Origin: Leptospira sp. GIMC2001
GTDB lineage: Bacteria > Spirochaetota > Leptospiria > Leptospirales > Leptospiraceae
Length of the DNA: 64,000 bases
Assembly: GCF_028462125.1 (NCBI RefSeq)
Contig: NZ_CP115468.1
Coordinates: 2,261,097-2,325,096, forward strand
Direction: 5' to 3'
In this document: one piece after another, positions 16,471 to 26,412 of the stretch
Position numbering within the stretch: the stretch's first letter is position 1
Layout of the letters: the number at the start of each line of letters is the position of its first letter
Made by a program: the position numbers and the translations under genes
The notes under the pieces: generated by a model
The model's database searches: none
Told to the model about the DNA's origin: nothing
The model's input: the letters and a program-made list of their open reading frames with translations, nothing else

Positions 16471-19080
16471 ATGATCCCAAGACTACTTAGTTTTATTTGT
16501 TTTGCCATTGTAATAATTTCAGGTATTCCAATTCTCCATGCAAAAGAGTCCATAAGTGTACAAAATGTTCTTGATTTAGATTCAGTAGTTGATCTTGGAG
16601 GTCTAGAACAGGATTCAAATTGGTACATAACAAAAGACCGATTTTCAATAGAAACTTTAGAGAAAAATTTACCATCAAATTCCAGTAACACAGTTGAATG
16701 GAGAAAATACAATCCCCCCTCTAGCCTTTTCAATTTATATCCGGACTGGGCAGGTAATCGCAATTTTACTGCTGTAAAATTGATTCATTTACCTGCTAAG
16801 TGGGAAGCTCCACATATTTCCATAAGACTTGGTATTATTTCCGATCGTGATAAACTGTATATTAATGGAAATTACATTGGTGGAATGGGTGAATTTGGTT
16901 CGGAATATCCTCAAGCCTATGATCGCATTAGGATTTATAAAATTCCCAATTCTGTTCTAAAACCAGATTCCGTTAATACTATCTTAGTCGAGTTGGAAAC
17001 TTTTTTTGAAATTTCTGGTGGAATGGAGCAAGATCGTTTAGAGATAGGACCAAGTGAGATTCTAGAAAAAACTTTCTTCCGAGATGAATATGTAAAACTT
17101 CTTTTATTGATGATTTATCTAACCGTTGGAATGTATTTCCTATTTTTGTTTCTACGCCGAAGGAAAGATTCAGAAAACTTGTATTTCGCACTCTTTACAT
17201 TTTCATTAGTCATATATCAATTTCTAAGAAACCAAATGAAATACGAACTTGGTATAGATTTTTATGTTATGAAAAAAGCTGAATATTTAGTTCTTCTCTT
17301 ATTGATCCCATTGATTTTCCACTTTCTAAGGACTTTCTTCCAATACAAATACCATTGGTTTTATAAATGCACCGATTTAATTCTGTTTGGTGTTTTCGTT
17401 AGTATATCAATATCTTCTAATGTAATATTTTATGATCTTGTAAATAGAAATGTTGTTCAACCAGTCTGGGTTTTATATATCATTGGAACTTTTTATATCC
17501 TTATAGCTAAATCAATAAAAAAAGATTTAGATGCGATGCTGATTTTGGGTGGATTTTTCTTTCTAGTAATAGCAGCAATTTTGGATGTATTAAGTACGAG
17601 AAATATTATTGTTTTTCCTAGAATGGTTGGATATGCTTTTATTTTCTTAATTCTTAGTATTGCAATAATCCTTGCAAATCGATTTGTAAGACTGAATAGC
17701 CAAGTTGAAGAATTGAATGCAAATCTCGAACAAAAAGTAGTTGAGAGAACAGAACAATTGAATCAAACGTTAGGTGAAGTTCAGAAATTAAAAGTACAAC
17801 AAGACGGTGACTATTTTTTAACATCGTTACTTCTCAATCCTTTAATCACAAACCAAACTGTAAGTGATAAGATCAATATTGAATTTTTTACTCAGCAGAA
17901 AAAGACTTTCGAATTCAAAGGAAAAACTCATGAAATCGGTGGGGATATAAGTATTTCATCGAACCTTCAACTAAAAGGCAAGCAATACACAGTCTTTATC
18001 AATGGTGACGCTATGGGTAAATCCATTCAAGGAGCAGGAGGTGCCCTAGTTCTTGGTGTTGTGTTCAATGCAGTCTTAACAAGATCGAATTCCGAATCCA
18101 ATAAGAATCGTCATCCTGAAACTTGGATCAAAGAAACATTTATCGATCTACAAAGAATTTATGAAAGCTTCAACGGCTCAATGCTCGTTTCCATTGTATT
18201 AGGATTGATTGAAGAAGATACTGGTCTTTTGTATTATATCAATGCAGAACATCCTTGGAGTGTGCTCTATCGAGATGGAAAAGCAAGTTTTTTAGAAAAT
18301 GAGCTTGTCCTTAGGAAATTAGGTTTTCCTGGAAATGATTTTAATTTCTTTGTCAAAACTTTTCAACTGATGCCAGATGATGTGATCTTCGTTGGATCGG
18401 ACGGTAGAGACGATATACTTCTTGGATATGACGAAGAAGGACATCGTATCATCAATGAAGATGAAAATATATTTGTAGATGTTGTTGAAAAATCCAGAGG
18501 CGATTTATCAATAATAGTAAAAAAATTAGAGACAATGGGTCAATATACGGATGATATCACCTTACTCAGAATTGCTTATTCTGCTTCAGACATAACTCAT
18601 GCATCAGAATCGAATTCAAATTTCCGAACAGAAATTGAACAAAGTAAAGAACTTATAAAGAAAGGAAAATATGAAGAAACTATTTCTTACCTAGAAAACC
18701 AAACGGGAAGCAATAGTACAGAGAATGAAACAATCGCAAGCTTACTCGGACAAACGTATTTCAAACTGAAAAATTGGGAAAATGCTTATTCTAATCTAGA
18801 AATCGCATTGGATAAAAAGCCGTCCAATACGGAATTGCTATTTTATGCTTCTTACTCAGCCAAAATGATAGGGAAATTTGCGAAAGCTATGGAATACGGC
18901 GAGCGATCCTATATAAGAGAACCAAATAACACCAAAAATACGGTAAATTTGGCTGATATCTATATCAAGTTATCGCAATTATCTAAAGCGGAATTTCTCA
19001 TAGACAGAATTCTTGCTGAAGATCCTGAGAATAGAAATGCCCTCATTTTAAAAAACAAATTGGAAACCAAACAAGTTTAG
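16471..19080 (+). CDS. 7TM sensor with SpoIIE-type PP2C phosphatase and TPRs (copy 2)
   Basis: This 869-residue protein has the same domain order as copy 1: signal peptide, jelly-roll (DRDKLYINGNYIGGMGEFGSE), 7TM block, coiled coil (VVERTEQLNQTL), SpoIIE domain with NGDAMGKSIQGAGGALVLG and GSDGRDDILL, then TPRs. The phosphatase core is strongly conserved with copy 1, while the periplasmic domains are less alike, so the pair probably senses different ligands and acts on the same or related partner. The gap to copy 1 is 120 bp and contains no good promoter; TTGCCG-N16-TATTAA at 16437-16464 is a weak one. No Shine-Dalgarno site precedes the ATG. No anti-sigma factor or antagonist gene is adjacent. 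Confidence 0.82.
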   Translation: MIPRLLSFICFAIVIISGIPILHAKESISVQNVLDLDSVVDLGGLEQDSNWYITKDRFSIETLEKNLPSNSSNTVEWRKYNPPSSLFNLYPDWAGNRNFTAVKLIHLPAKWEAPHISIRLGIISDRDKLYINGNYIGGMGEFGSEYPQAYDRIRIYKIPNSVLKPDSVNTILVELETFFEISGGMEQDRLEIGPSEILEKTFFRDEYVKLLLLMIYLTVGMYFLFLFLRRRKDSENLYFALFTFSLVIYQFLRNQMKYELGIDFYVMKKAEYLVLLLLIPLIFHFLRTFFQYKYHWFYKCTDLILFGVFVSISISSNVIFYDLVNRNVVQPVWVLYIIGTFYILIAKSIKKDLDAMLILGGFFFLVIAAILDVLSTRNIIVFPRMVGYAFIFLILSIAIILANRFVRLNSQVEELNANLEQKVVERTEQLNQTLGEVQKLKVQQDGDYFLTSLLLNPLITNQTVSDKINIEFFTQQKKTFEFKGKTHEIGGDISISSNLQLKGKQYTVFINGDAMGKSIQGAGGALVLGVVFNAVLTRSNSESNKNRHPETWIKETFIDLQRIYESFNGSMLVSIVLGLIEEDTGLLYYINAEHPWSVLYRDGKASFLENELVLRKLGFPGNDFNFFVKTFQLMPDDVIFVGSDGRDDILLGYDEEGHRIINEDENIFVDVVEKSRGDLSIIVKKLETMGQYTDDITLLRIAYSASDITHASESNSNFRTEIEQSKELIKKGKYEETISYLENQTGSNSTENETIASLLGQTYFKLKNWENAYSNLEIALDKKPSNTELLFYASYSAKMIGKFAKAMEYGERSYIREPNNTKNTVNLADIYIKLSQLSKAEFLIDRILAEDPENRNALILKNKLETKQV

Positions 19081-19091
19081 TAAAATTAGTT

Positions 19092-19961
19092 CTAACTCAA
19101 GAAGATATAGAAAAGAACGATGCTTCCAAGAATGATACGATAGTAACCAAAAATATTAAAGTTATAACGCCTAACATAGTCAATAAACCATCGAATGATG
19201 AAGACACATAGAACAAAAGATATAAAACTACCGACAAAAAGGATTAGTAATTTCTCAGAATCCAAAATATGTCGATGTTTCCAAAGTTTATAAATTCCAG
19301 CTGCAACCAAAACAGGAACCGCAAGAAAGAAACTATATTCTGCTGCCTTCTGTCTGCTCAGCCCGAGTGATCGACCGGCAATAATGGTTGCTAGTGATCG
19401 GGATACTCCAGGAATTAGAGCGATGCATTGCACAATACCAATTACAAAACTTTGTCTAATTGTTAAAGTATCTTGATGGGAAGTATGCTCTGGGTTAGAT
19501 TCATTTTGATTATTTTTTTTGAAATATATTTCTTGAAATAGAATCACAAAGCCACCGAGAAGCCAAGCAAGTCCAAGAATCCCTAGGAGATTCTCACCTG
19601 ATTTAATTCCATCCAATAGATTCCTAAATAGAAAACCAATTGCCATGATTGGAAGACTTCCAATCAAAAGTGAAAGCAAAAATTTGAATCCACTGTCATC
19701 TTTTGAAGAGCGAGTGAAAAATAAAAAGCAAGCAACCGTTTCTTTTTTAAACCTTGCAAAGTATAAATAGATTACACTAAGTATAGCGCCACTCTGAATG
19801 AATATATCAAATAAGTCTTCGAAGTCTTCTCGATTGGATTCAAATCCAACGAAAGGAAAAAAGTTTGCAAATAAAAATAAATGACCTGTAGAAGATACAG
19901 GTAAGAATTCTGTAATCGCTTCGAGGACTGCTCGAAGCGTTGCATTTAAATAATCACTCAT
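19092..19961 (-). CDS. uppP: undecaprenyl-diphosphatase
   Basis: UppP (BacA) recycles the C55 lipid carrier by removing a phosphate from undecaprenyl diphosphate at the outer face of the inner membrane, and confers bacitracin resistance. The 289-residue protein is hydrophobic, with about eight membrane segments. It carries both active-site blocks: LEAITEFLPVSSTGHLFL (residue 14 on) and IPGVSRSLATIIAGRSLGLSRQKAAEYSF (about 183 on). The gene ends the long minus-strand run from the cyclase gene and converges on the second phosphatase gene with 11 bp between stops. Confidence 0.93.
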   Translation of the reverse strand: MSDYLNATLRAVLEAITEFLPVSSTGHLFLFANFFPFVGFESNREDFEDLFDIFIQSGAILSVIYLYFARFKKETVACFLFFTRSSKDDSGFKFLLSLLIGSLPIMAIGFLFRNLLDGIKSGENLLGILGLAWLLGGFVILFQEIYFKKNNQNESNPEHTSHQDTLTIRQSFVIGIVQCIALIPGVSRSLATIIAGRSLGLSRQKAAEYSFFLAVPVLVAAGIYKLWKHRHILDSEKLLILFVGSFISFVLCVFIIRWFIDYVRRYNFNIFGYYRIILGSIVLFYIFLS

Positions 19962-19988
19962 GAGAGGGAAATTAAACTAAGAATAGAA

Positions 19989-20705
19989 TTAAGGTTTTGG
20001 TTCTTCTTTTGAATCCGAATCTTTAGAATCACTGGATTCTTCTTTAGAATCAACCTTATCCATACCTGGCAAAGATTCAGAAGCAAGATACGCATCCAAG
20101 TCGAATTTTTCGTTATGTTTTATAGAAACTCCTTCTTTGATACGTTCCATAACTTTAGGGAGAACTTCTTGAGACTTATTTCTCTTAATGGTTCCACGTC
20201 CTAACATAACGCATTTGTCAATTGGCATTGCAGCAAGCTGTGCATTCTGTCCACGCAACCTTGCACATTCAGCTTTTGCTTCATCTTCAGTAATCTTAAT
20301 TCTTTTCTCGACTTGTTCTTGAATGTACAATTGCGTAATAGTTTGCATTTGAACTTGCTCAAGAATCTCTTTTATGTCTTGTCGAGATGTAAATCCAGAT
20401 TTTTCTGCAGCGAGCTTAGTCATAAGCATCTGTCTATAATTGTCATAAAAATTCTTTTTTTGAAACTGATAATTCAAAGCTTGAAATTGCTCAGGCACTT
20501 CATCGATATCTTTTGATATGAATTCAAGCAAATTTTTCTTCTCAATGTTTTGCATACGACTCATTGTTTCGATTGCGGCTTCGTATGAACTTTCGAATCG
20601 TTTCACAGTGATTTTTTCACCATTCAGAGATTCAATCAATTCTGAATTGTCACCGCAGTTAAGGAAAGAGAGGAATAGTAGGGAGCTGATTATTAATTTT
20701 TTCAT
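19989..20705 (-). CDS. lipoprotein with SurA-N-like helical domain
   Basis: The 238-residue product begins [17 protein letters not shown], a short signal with a spirochaetal lipobox (Cys17). The helical part (residues 25-165) starts with [20 protein letters not shown], which resembles the N-terminal domain of SurA/PpiC-type chaperones. No parvulin domain follows. The last 30 residues are Ser/Asp/Glu/Lys-rich and disordered. It may be the counterpart of a known Leptospira 31-kDa lipoprotein (LipL31), but I cannot confirm that here. It sits between mfd (26 bp) and uppP (27 bp) on the same strand, so it is probably co-transcribed. Confidence 0.65.
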   Translation of the reverse strand: MKKLIISSLLFLSFLNCGDNSELIESLNGEKITVKRFESSYEAAIETMSRMQNIEKKNLLEFISKDIDEVPEQFQALNYQFQKKNFYDNYRQMLMTKLAAEKSGFTSRQDIKEILEQVQMQTITQLYIQEQVEKRIKITEDEAKAECARLRGQNAQLAAMPIDKCVMLGRGTIKRNKSQEVLPKVMERIKEGVSIKHNEKFDLDAYLASESLPGMDKVDSKEESSDSKDSDSKEEPKP

Positions 20706-20731
20706 TGTAAAAGCCTATTTTTGATTACTTT

Positions 20732-23700
20732 TTAAGATTTGGAAGGATTGTCCATAACGTTTTTAGTTTTTTTCCTTGGTTGAACTTGAATCAATAGATT
20801 AAAAAGTTTTGATAATTTTTCTTCTTCATTCTTCGCATTGTGTTTATATCTAAGAATACTTGGTTCGCTTGGAGAAATATTTAAACCAGGTGTCTTAGAG
20901 ATCAAATTTACAACAGAACTAGCATCACCTTTAAACTCGAGTCCTGACTTAATCCGTATTTCATCACCGGCTTCCGACAGTGATTCAAAACCAAGACTAG
21001 AAGCAACAGTACGAATTCTTTCTAAAAGTAAGAAAGTTTTAGCAATCGTTTTAGGTTCTCCAAATCGATCAATCAATTCCATTTCTACTTCTTCCAACTC
21101 TTCAAGACTGACACATCCTTCAAACTTCTTATAGAATTCAATTTTCTGTCGATTATCAGGGATATAATCATCGGGAAGGAAAAAGTTAGTGCTCAGGTTG
21201 ATTGAAGTTCTAATCTCAACTTCAATCTCTTCTCCTTTAACGCGCGCTATAGCTTCATCAAGCATTTTAACATAGAGATCAAATCCTACTTCAATGATAT
21301 CGCCCGATTGTTCAGAACCTAGTAAATTACCCGCACCACGTATTTCTAGGTCTCGCATTGCTACTTTAAATCCAGATCCAAGTTCTTGGTATTCATAGAT
21401 TGTATTCAATCTTTTCTCAGCGACTTCAGTCATTACTCGTCCTGGAGGGTGAAATAGATATGCATAAGCCTTTTTATCACTACGTCCTACTCTTCCTCTA
21501 ATCTGATAAAGCTGTGAGAGTCCAAATGTATCAGCTCTTTTGATTATCAAAGTATTTACATTCGGCATGTCGATTCCAGACTCGATAATCGTAGTTGTAA
21601 CTAGTATATCATAATTTTTATTATAGAAATCCATTAAAATTTCTTCAATCGAATCATCATCCATTTGTCCATGCAATATCCCAACTGATAATTCAGGCAA
21701 AAGGTCCGTTAAATACTTCGCTTCCGATTCAATACTCTCCACTCGATTGTAAAGATAGAAAACCTGCCCTCCCCGTTCTATCTCCCTTCGAATTGCCTTA
21801 ATCAAAACTTCTTCACTTTCCTCCATCACATAAGTCTCAACTGTCTGCCGATTTTTAGGTGGTGTAGAAATTATAGAAAGATCGCGTATTCCAGTCAGTG
21901 CCATATGTAGAGTTCTCGGAATTGGAGTTGCTGTTAAAGTTAAAACATCTACCATATGTTTGAATTTTTTAATGGTTTCTTTATGATTCACACCAAACTT
22001 CTGTTCTTCGTCAATGATTAACAAACCGAGATTTTTTGGTTTCATGCGACTGCTCAAAACTGCATGCGTTCCAATCAAAATATCCAATTCACCTTTTGAA
22101 AAATCTTCTAAAGATTTTTTTATTTCGGATGCCGTTTTGAATCGCGAAATATAACCCACTTTAATTGGATAGCTCGCGTATCTTTCCGAAAACGTATTAA
22201 AATGTTGCAATGAAAGTATCGTTGTCGGACTCATAAGTAGAACTTGCTTACCAGCCATGATAACTTTAAACGCAGCACGAATCGCAACTTCTGTTTTGCC
22301 GTAGCCAACATCACCGCAGACCAAACGATCCATAGGTTTAGTATTTTCCAAATCCGACTTTACTGCCTCAATTGCAGATAACTGATCCGGTGTTTCTTCA
22401 TACTCGAAATCAGCCTCAAACTCTTCTTGCCAAATGGTATCTGGTGGAAATGCGTAGCCTTTGTATTTCAAACGATTCGCATACATACGAACTAAATCTT
22501 CTGCTAACTTTTCAATTGATTCGCGAACTCGCTCCTTGGTTTTTTTCCAATTATTCTTGCCAAGTGAATCAAGTCGAGGATGCTCTGTTCCTCCCACATA
22601 ACGCTGAACTAATGATATCTGATCCAGTGGAACAAAAAGGCTTGCACTTCCAGAATATTCTAATTTAATATAGTCACGCTGTTTACCATCAGCTGTAACT
22701 CGTTCAATCGTTTTGAAGCGGCCGACACCATGATTTATGTGTACAACATAATCACCCTCTTTCAAATCTAAGAAAGATTCAATAGCACGAGATGGGGCTT
22801 TTTTATACCGAGTTTTTCTTTTGTATTTGCGTCCAAAAATATCGTTTTCTGTAAAAACAATCAATTTATCATCAGGCAATTCAAATCCACGACCCAATTC
22901 AGACAATACCAACAAAAATCTAGAGGAATTGTTATCTTCAATGCTGATAAGCTTTGGTTCCTCATTGCCTGGATTCAATCTTTTGATGCCATGGGTTGAA
23001 AATAAAGATTCTAAACGATCTGTTTGCTGTATAAATGAAGATGTTATGAGTATTTTTGAACCATCCTCATCAGCTAATACTGATTCGATGGTTTCTCGTG
23101 CTTCCCTAATCTTACCTTTGAATTCAACAGTGGGTTTTGCATTTATAATGATGGAATCTTCTTTTCCTTCTGGTGGAGGTAACCTGTGAAAACGAATTGA
23201 AGGCTTTTTTTTGTCAGTCAAAACAGAGAATTCTTCTTCAAATGAAAGCAATTGCTCTGGCGAACACGCAAGACTATGCTCTTTCTTCTTTTCATACAAA
23301 GTTTTCATTTCTCTTTCCAATTGAAAGGCTCGCTCTTGTAAAACTTCGAAATTGGAAGCAAGTATAATTGGTTTGTCTTTTTTAAAATAGCTCAAAAGTC
23401 CAGTATTCTTTCGAATTAACGGAATCAATTCTTCAACGACCAAAAGAGTTTCTTCAGGTTTTTTTAAATTACTCTCTGAATTTAGAATATTATAATACTC
23501 TTTTTTTTCATTCTCAGATAGAATATATTCGTCAGCAGGAAGAATCGTAACAGAAGGAATTTGGCCTAATGATCGCTGTGTCAATGGATCAAAAGCTTTG
23601 ATATCTTCAAGAGTATCTCCGAAAAAGTCCAATCTAATCGGATCTCTTGAATGAGAAGGGAAAATATCAACAATCCCACCTTTTACAGAAAAAGTTCCGA

Positions 23701-24202
23701 AATGATCACAAATTGTTCTACGTTCATAACCAAGTCGAACCAGATCTCGGAGTAAGTTCTCTTGCTCATATTCCTGATTTGGAACAAATTCAATCGTGCG
23801 TGAGAAGACATCTTCATGTTTTGGGACTGATTGAAGTAATGCAGTCACGCTTCCAATAAATAAAGAAGGTATTCCTGATAAAATTCTATTCAGAGCAAGA
23901 ACTCTGTCTCTTTTGATATCTGGTGGAACATGAGCCCATTCATAAGGTATTGTCTCAGATCCAGGAAAATAATAAACTTCCTCTTGATCAATATAGCTAA
24001 TCATTTCTCGATAATAAGCTTCCGCTTCAAAATTTGTTGGAAGAATAATTATAAGGGATTTGTTTTCTAATGCTTTGTAAAGGATCGCCGCTTGAAGTGA
24101 TGAAGCCGCATCAGTCACTGAGTAAAAATCTAAACTTTTATTTTGATTTTCCTTTAATTTCGTTTTTAGTTGAGGAATGTATTTTTGAATTATCGTTTGC
24201 AA
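20732..24202 (-). CDS. mfd: transcription-repair coupling factor
   Basis: Mfd removes stalled RNA polymerase from DNA lesions and recruits UvrA. The 1156-residue length is typical. The N-terminal UvrB-like modules are present (VYYFPGSETIPYEW). The RNA-polymerase-interacting domain includes EGDYVVHINHGVGRF (about 480-500). The RecG-like translocase has GDVGYGKTEVAIRAAF (Walker A, about residue 630), the DEEQKFGV box (about 730), and TATPIPRTLHMAL. The C-terminal TRCF domain ends the protein. It overlaps or abuts panC, whose stop is 2 bp upstream. Confidence 0.97.
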   Translation of the reverse strand: MQTIIQKYIPQLKTKLKENQNKSLDFYSVTDAASSLQAAILYKALENKSLIIILPTNFEAEAYYREMISYIDQEEVYYFPGSETIPYEWAHVPPDIKRDRVLALNRILSGIPSLFIGSVTALLQSVPKHEDVFSRTIEFVPNQEYEQENLLRDLVRLGYERRTICDHFGTFSVKGGIVDIFPSHSRDPIRLDFFGDTLEDIKAFDPLTQRSLGQIPSVTILPADEYILSENEKKEYYNILNSESNLKKPEETLLVVEELIPLIRKNTGLLSYFKKDKPIILASNFEVLQERAFQLEREMKTLYEKKKEHSLACSPEQLLSFEEEFSVLTDKKKPSIRFHRLPPPEGKEDSIIINAKPTVEFKGKIREARETIESVLADEDGSKILITSSFIQQTDRLESLFSTHGIKRLNPGNEEPKLISIEDNNSSRFLLVLSELGRGFELPDDKLIVFTENDIFGRKYKRKTRYKKAPSRAIESFLDLKEGDYVVHINHGVGRFKTIERVTADGKQRDYIKLEYSGSASLFVPLDQISLVQRYVGGTEHPRLDSLGKNNWKKTKERVRESIEKLAEDLVRMYANRLKYKGYAFPPDTIWQEEFEADFEYEETPDQLSAIEAVKSDLENTKPMDRLVCGDVGYGKTEVAIRAAFKVIMAGKQVLLMSPTTILSLQHFNTFSERYASYPIKVGYISRFKTASEIKKSLEDFSKGELDILIGTHAVLSSRMKPKNLGLLIIDEEQKFGVNHKETIKKFKHMVDVLTLTATPIPRTLHMALTGIRDLSIISTPPKNRQTVETYVMEESEEVLIKAIRREIERGGQVFYLYNRVESIESEAKYLTDLLPELSVGILHGQMDDDSIEEILMDFYNKNYDILVTTTIIESGIDMPNVNTLIIKRADTFGLSQLYQIRGRVGRSDKKAYAYLFHPPGRVMTEVAEKRLNTIYEYQELGSGFKVAMRDLEIRGAGNLLGSEQSGDIIEVGFDLYVKMLDEAIARVKGEEIEVEIRTSINLSTNFFLPDDYIPDNRQKIEFYKKFEGCVSLEELEEVEMELIDRFGEPKTIAKTFLLLERIRTVASSLGFESLSEAGDEIRIKSGLEFKGDASSVVNLISKTPGLNISPSEPSILRYKHNAKNEEEKLSKLFNLLIQVQPRKKTKNVMDNPSKS

Positions 24203-24204
24203 AC

Positions 24205-25053
24205 TTAATTTTGAACCACTATATTATCTATCAATCGAACCTTTCCAGCAAATACTGCAATCGCAATAAGAGAATCGCCTTGCAGATCTTCTTTTGTTTC
24301 GAAAGAAATTGGATCGACAATTTCTAAATAATCAATTTTTAACAAAGTACTGCTATTGATCACATCACTTAGGATTTCAATTAAAGTATTAGGATTTTTT
24401 TCTCCTTCCATAATCAATTTCCCACCTAACTTAAGTGTGCGAGGAATAAGTTCTGCTGCATTTCTTTCTCGATCGGACATTTTTACATTCCGAGAACTCA
24501 TAGCAAGTCCATCTTCTTCTCTAATCGTATCAACTCCAATCACTTGAATCGGAAAAGATAGATCTTCTACGAATTGATGAATGATTCTAAACTGTTGATA
24601 ATCCTTTTTACCAAATATAGCAACATCTGGTTGAACTAAGTTAAACAATTTACCAACAACAACCAAGACGCCTTCAAAATGTCCCGGCCTTGTTTTGCCG
24701 CATAATTTATCCATAAGTCTAGGAAATTGAATCAAAAGATTGGGAATACCTTGAGGATAAATCGTATCGGCTGAAGGAAGGAATAAAATATCCACATTCG
24801 CTTGAATGCATTTTTCTGTATCGCCTTCTAAATCAACTGGGTATGTTTTCAAATCTTCAGGATTATTAAACTGCAATGGATTAACAAAAATACTAACTAC
24901 AACTATATCTGCATATTTCTTAGCTTCTTCGATCAGACTAATATGCCCTGCATGCAAAAAACCCATGGTCGGAACAAATGCAATCTTTTGACCCAGTTTT
25001 TTATATCCCATTGACAGGCTCAAAATTTCTTCAGAAGAATTAACGATCTTCAT
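24205..25053 (-). CDS. panC: pantothenate synthetase
   Basis: PanC condenses pantoate and beta-alanine using ATP to make pantothenate, the precursor of coenzyme A. The 282-residue protein contains the nucleotide-binding HxGH (PTMGFLHAGHISLI), FVNPLQFNNPEDL, FGKKDYQQF and the SSRNVKMSDRER loop. The usual sequence after SSRN is YL; here it is VK, a small change. The gene lies between hisD (22 bp) and mfd (2 bp) on the same strand. No panB or panD is nearby. Confidence 0.95.
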   Translation of the reverse strand: MKIVNSSEEILSLSMGYKKLGQKIAFVPTMGFLHAGHISLIEEAKKYADIVVVSIFVNPLQFNNPEDLKTYPVDLEGDTEKCIQANVDILFLPSADTIYPQGIPNLLIQFPRLMDKLCGKTRPGHFEGVLVVVGKLFNLVQPDVAIFGKKDYQQFRIIHQFVEDLSFPIQVIGVDTIREEDGLAMSSRNVKMSDRERNAAELIPRTLKLGGKLIMEGEKNPNTLIEILSDVINSSTLLKIDYLEIVDPISFETKEDLQGDSLIAIAVFAGKVRLIDNIVVQN

Positions 25054-25075
25054 ATTTATTATTTATGGTCCATTT

Positions 25076-26365
25076 CTAAGATTTGTTACGAAGATAAACT
25101 GAATGTCCATGTTCTTCTTCAAGTCCTTCCGATTCACTCATCAGTTTTACATGAGGATAGAGTTTTGGTATTGTTTCTTTGCGAATTTCTTGATACGTTA
25201 TTCTCTTTAGAAAATGCTCTACTCCCAAAGAAGAGAACAATCGTGCCCCACCTGCAGTTGGAAGAATATGATTGGTTCCACTTATATAATCACCCATAGC
25301 AACTGGTGAATAATGACCTAAGAAAACGGATCCTGCATGTTGAACTGATTCGAAAATTTTATTTGGATCTTTTGTCATAATTTCTAAATGTTCTGGCGCA
25401 TAGAAATTTGAAAAAGCAACACAATCTTCCATATCATTTACTTTTAACAAGAAGCTATTCTTCTCAATTGCTGTTTTTTTAATATTCAATCGTTTGGTTC
25501 TAGTCTCAAATGCAATTTCAATTTCTTTTTCTACAGCATCCAATAATTGTGCAGAGGGCGAGATCAATATTGCAACTGAATCCTCACCGTGTTCAGCTTG
25601 TGAGAGCAGATCACAAGCAACCCACTCCGGATTTGCAGTATCATCAGCTATGATTAGTACTTCACTTGGACCGGCCGGGCTCTCAATTCCGATAATACCC
25701 AAACCCGATAAATAGGTTTTGGCAGCAGCTACAAATGCATTGCCTGGTCCTACGATAAATTCAGATTTGCTAATAGACTCAGTTCCATATGCGCAAGCAG
25801 CAATTGCCTGAGATCCACCGACTGTAATTATTCTATCAATTCCAGCAAGTTTTGCCACATAACCAATAATTGGCGGAATTCCATCTTTCTGAGGAGGTGT
25901 TGCAAGTTGGATATTCTTTACACCAGCAAGTTTTGCTGGAATCGCTCCCATAAGAATTGACGAAGGATACAATGCTTTACCACCGGGAGCATAAACAGTT
26001 ACAGAATCGATCGCAGTGTATTTGATTCCAAGTCGATTGCCTGCCACTTGCTTTTCCCAATTCTTGGGAATTTGGTTTTTATGGAATTCTTCAATATTAT
26101 TTTTTGCAATTAGAAAGGCTTCTTTCAAGTCCTCAGGAATTCCATTCTGTTCAATCTCGTTTGGATCCCATACAAATTTTTCAGGTACCCAGCCATCAAA
26201 TTTCGAAGTATATTCTCGAACGGCAGAATCCCCATATTTTTTTACATTATCTAATATTGGTAAAATAAGTTTAATGGTTTCGGATAAATCGTCTTTTGCC
26301 CGAGAAATGATATCACTAAAGGTTTCAGGCTTTCTTAAATCGATGGAACGTTTCTGAATCCCCAT
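25076..26365 (-). CDS. hisD: histidinol dehydrogenase
   Basis: HisD catalyses the last two steps of histidine synthesis, oxidising L-histidinol to L-histidine with two NAD and a zinc ion. The 429-residue length is normal. Recognisable blocks are VTVYAPGGKALYPSS, GGSQAIAACAYGTESI, GPGNAFVAAAKTYL, GIESPAGPSEVLIIADD, and the zinc/active-site stretch DLLSQAEHGEDS, with EHLEIMTKDP later. No other his gene lies in the window, so the histidine genes are scattered. Confidence 0.96.
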   Translation of the reverse strand: MGIQKRSIDLRKPETFSDIISRAKDDLSETIKLILPILDNVKKYGDSAVREYTSKFDGWVPEKFVWDPNEIEQNGIPEDLKEAFLIAKNNIEEFHKNQIPKNWEKQVAGNRLGIKYTAIDSVTVYAPGGKALYPSSILMGAIPAKLAGVKNIQLATPPQKDGIPPIIGYVAKLAGIDRIITVGGSQAIAACAYGTESISKSEFIVGPGNAFVAAAKTYLSGLGIIGIESPAGPSEVLIIADDTANPEWVACDLLSQAEHGEDSVAILISPSAQLLDAVEKEIEIAFETRTKRLNIKKTAIEKNSFLLKVNDMEDCVAFSNFYAPEHLEIMTKDPNKIFESVQHAGSVFLGHYSPVAMGDYISGTNHILPTAGGARLFSSLGVEHFLKRITYQEIRKETIPKLYPHVKLMSESEGLEEEHGHSVYLRNKS

Positions 26366-26412
26366 AGAATCCAGATTTTGATTTTAAACCACAACAACAA
26401 GCTTTTTACAAT

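Noticed and set aside
22821..23189. 122-codon plus-strand frame inside mfd
   Set aside because: Antisense shadow of a conserved gene, without start signals.
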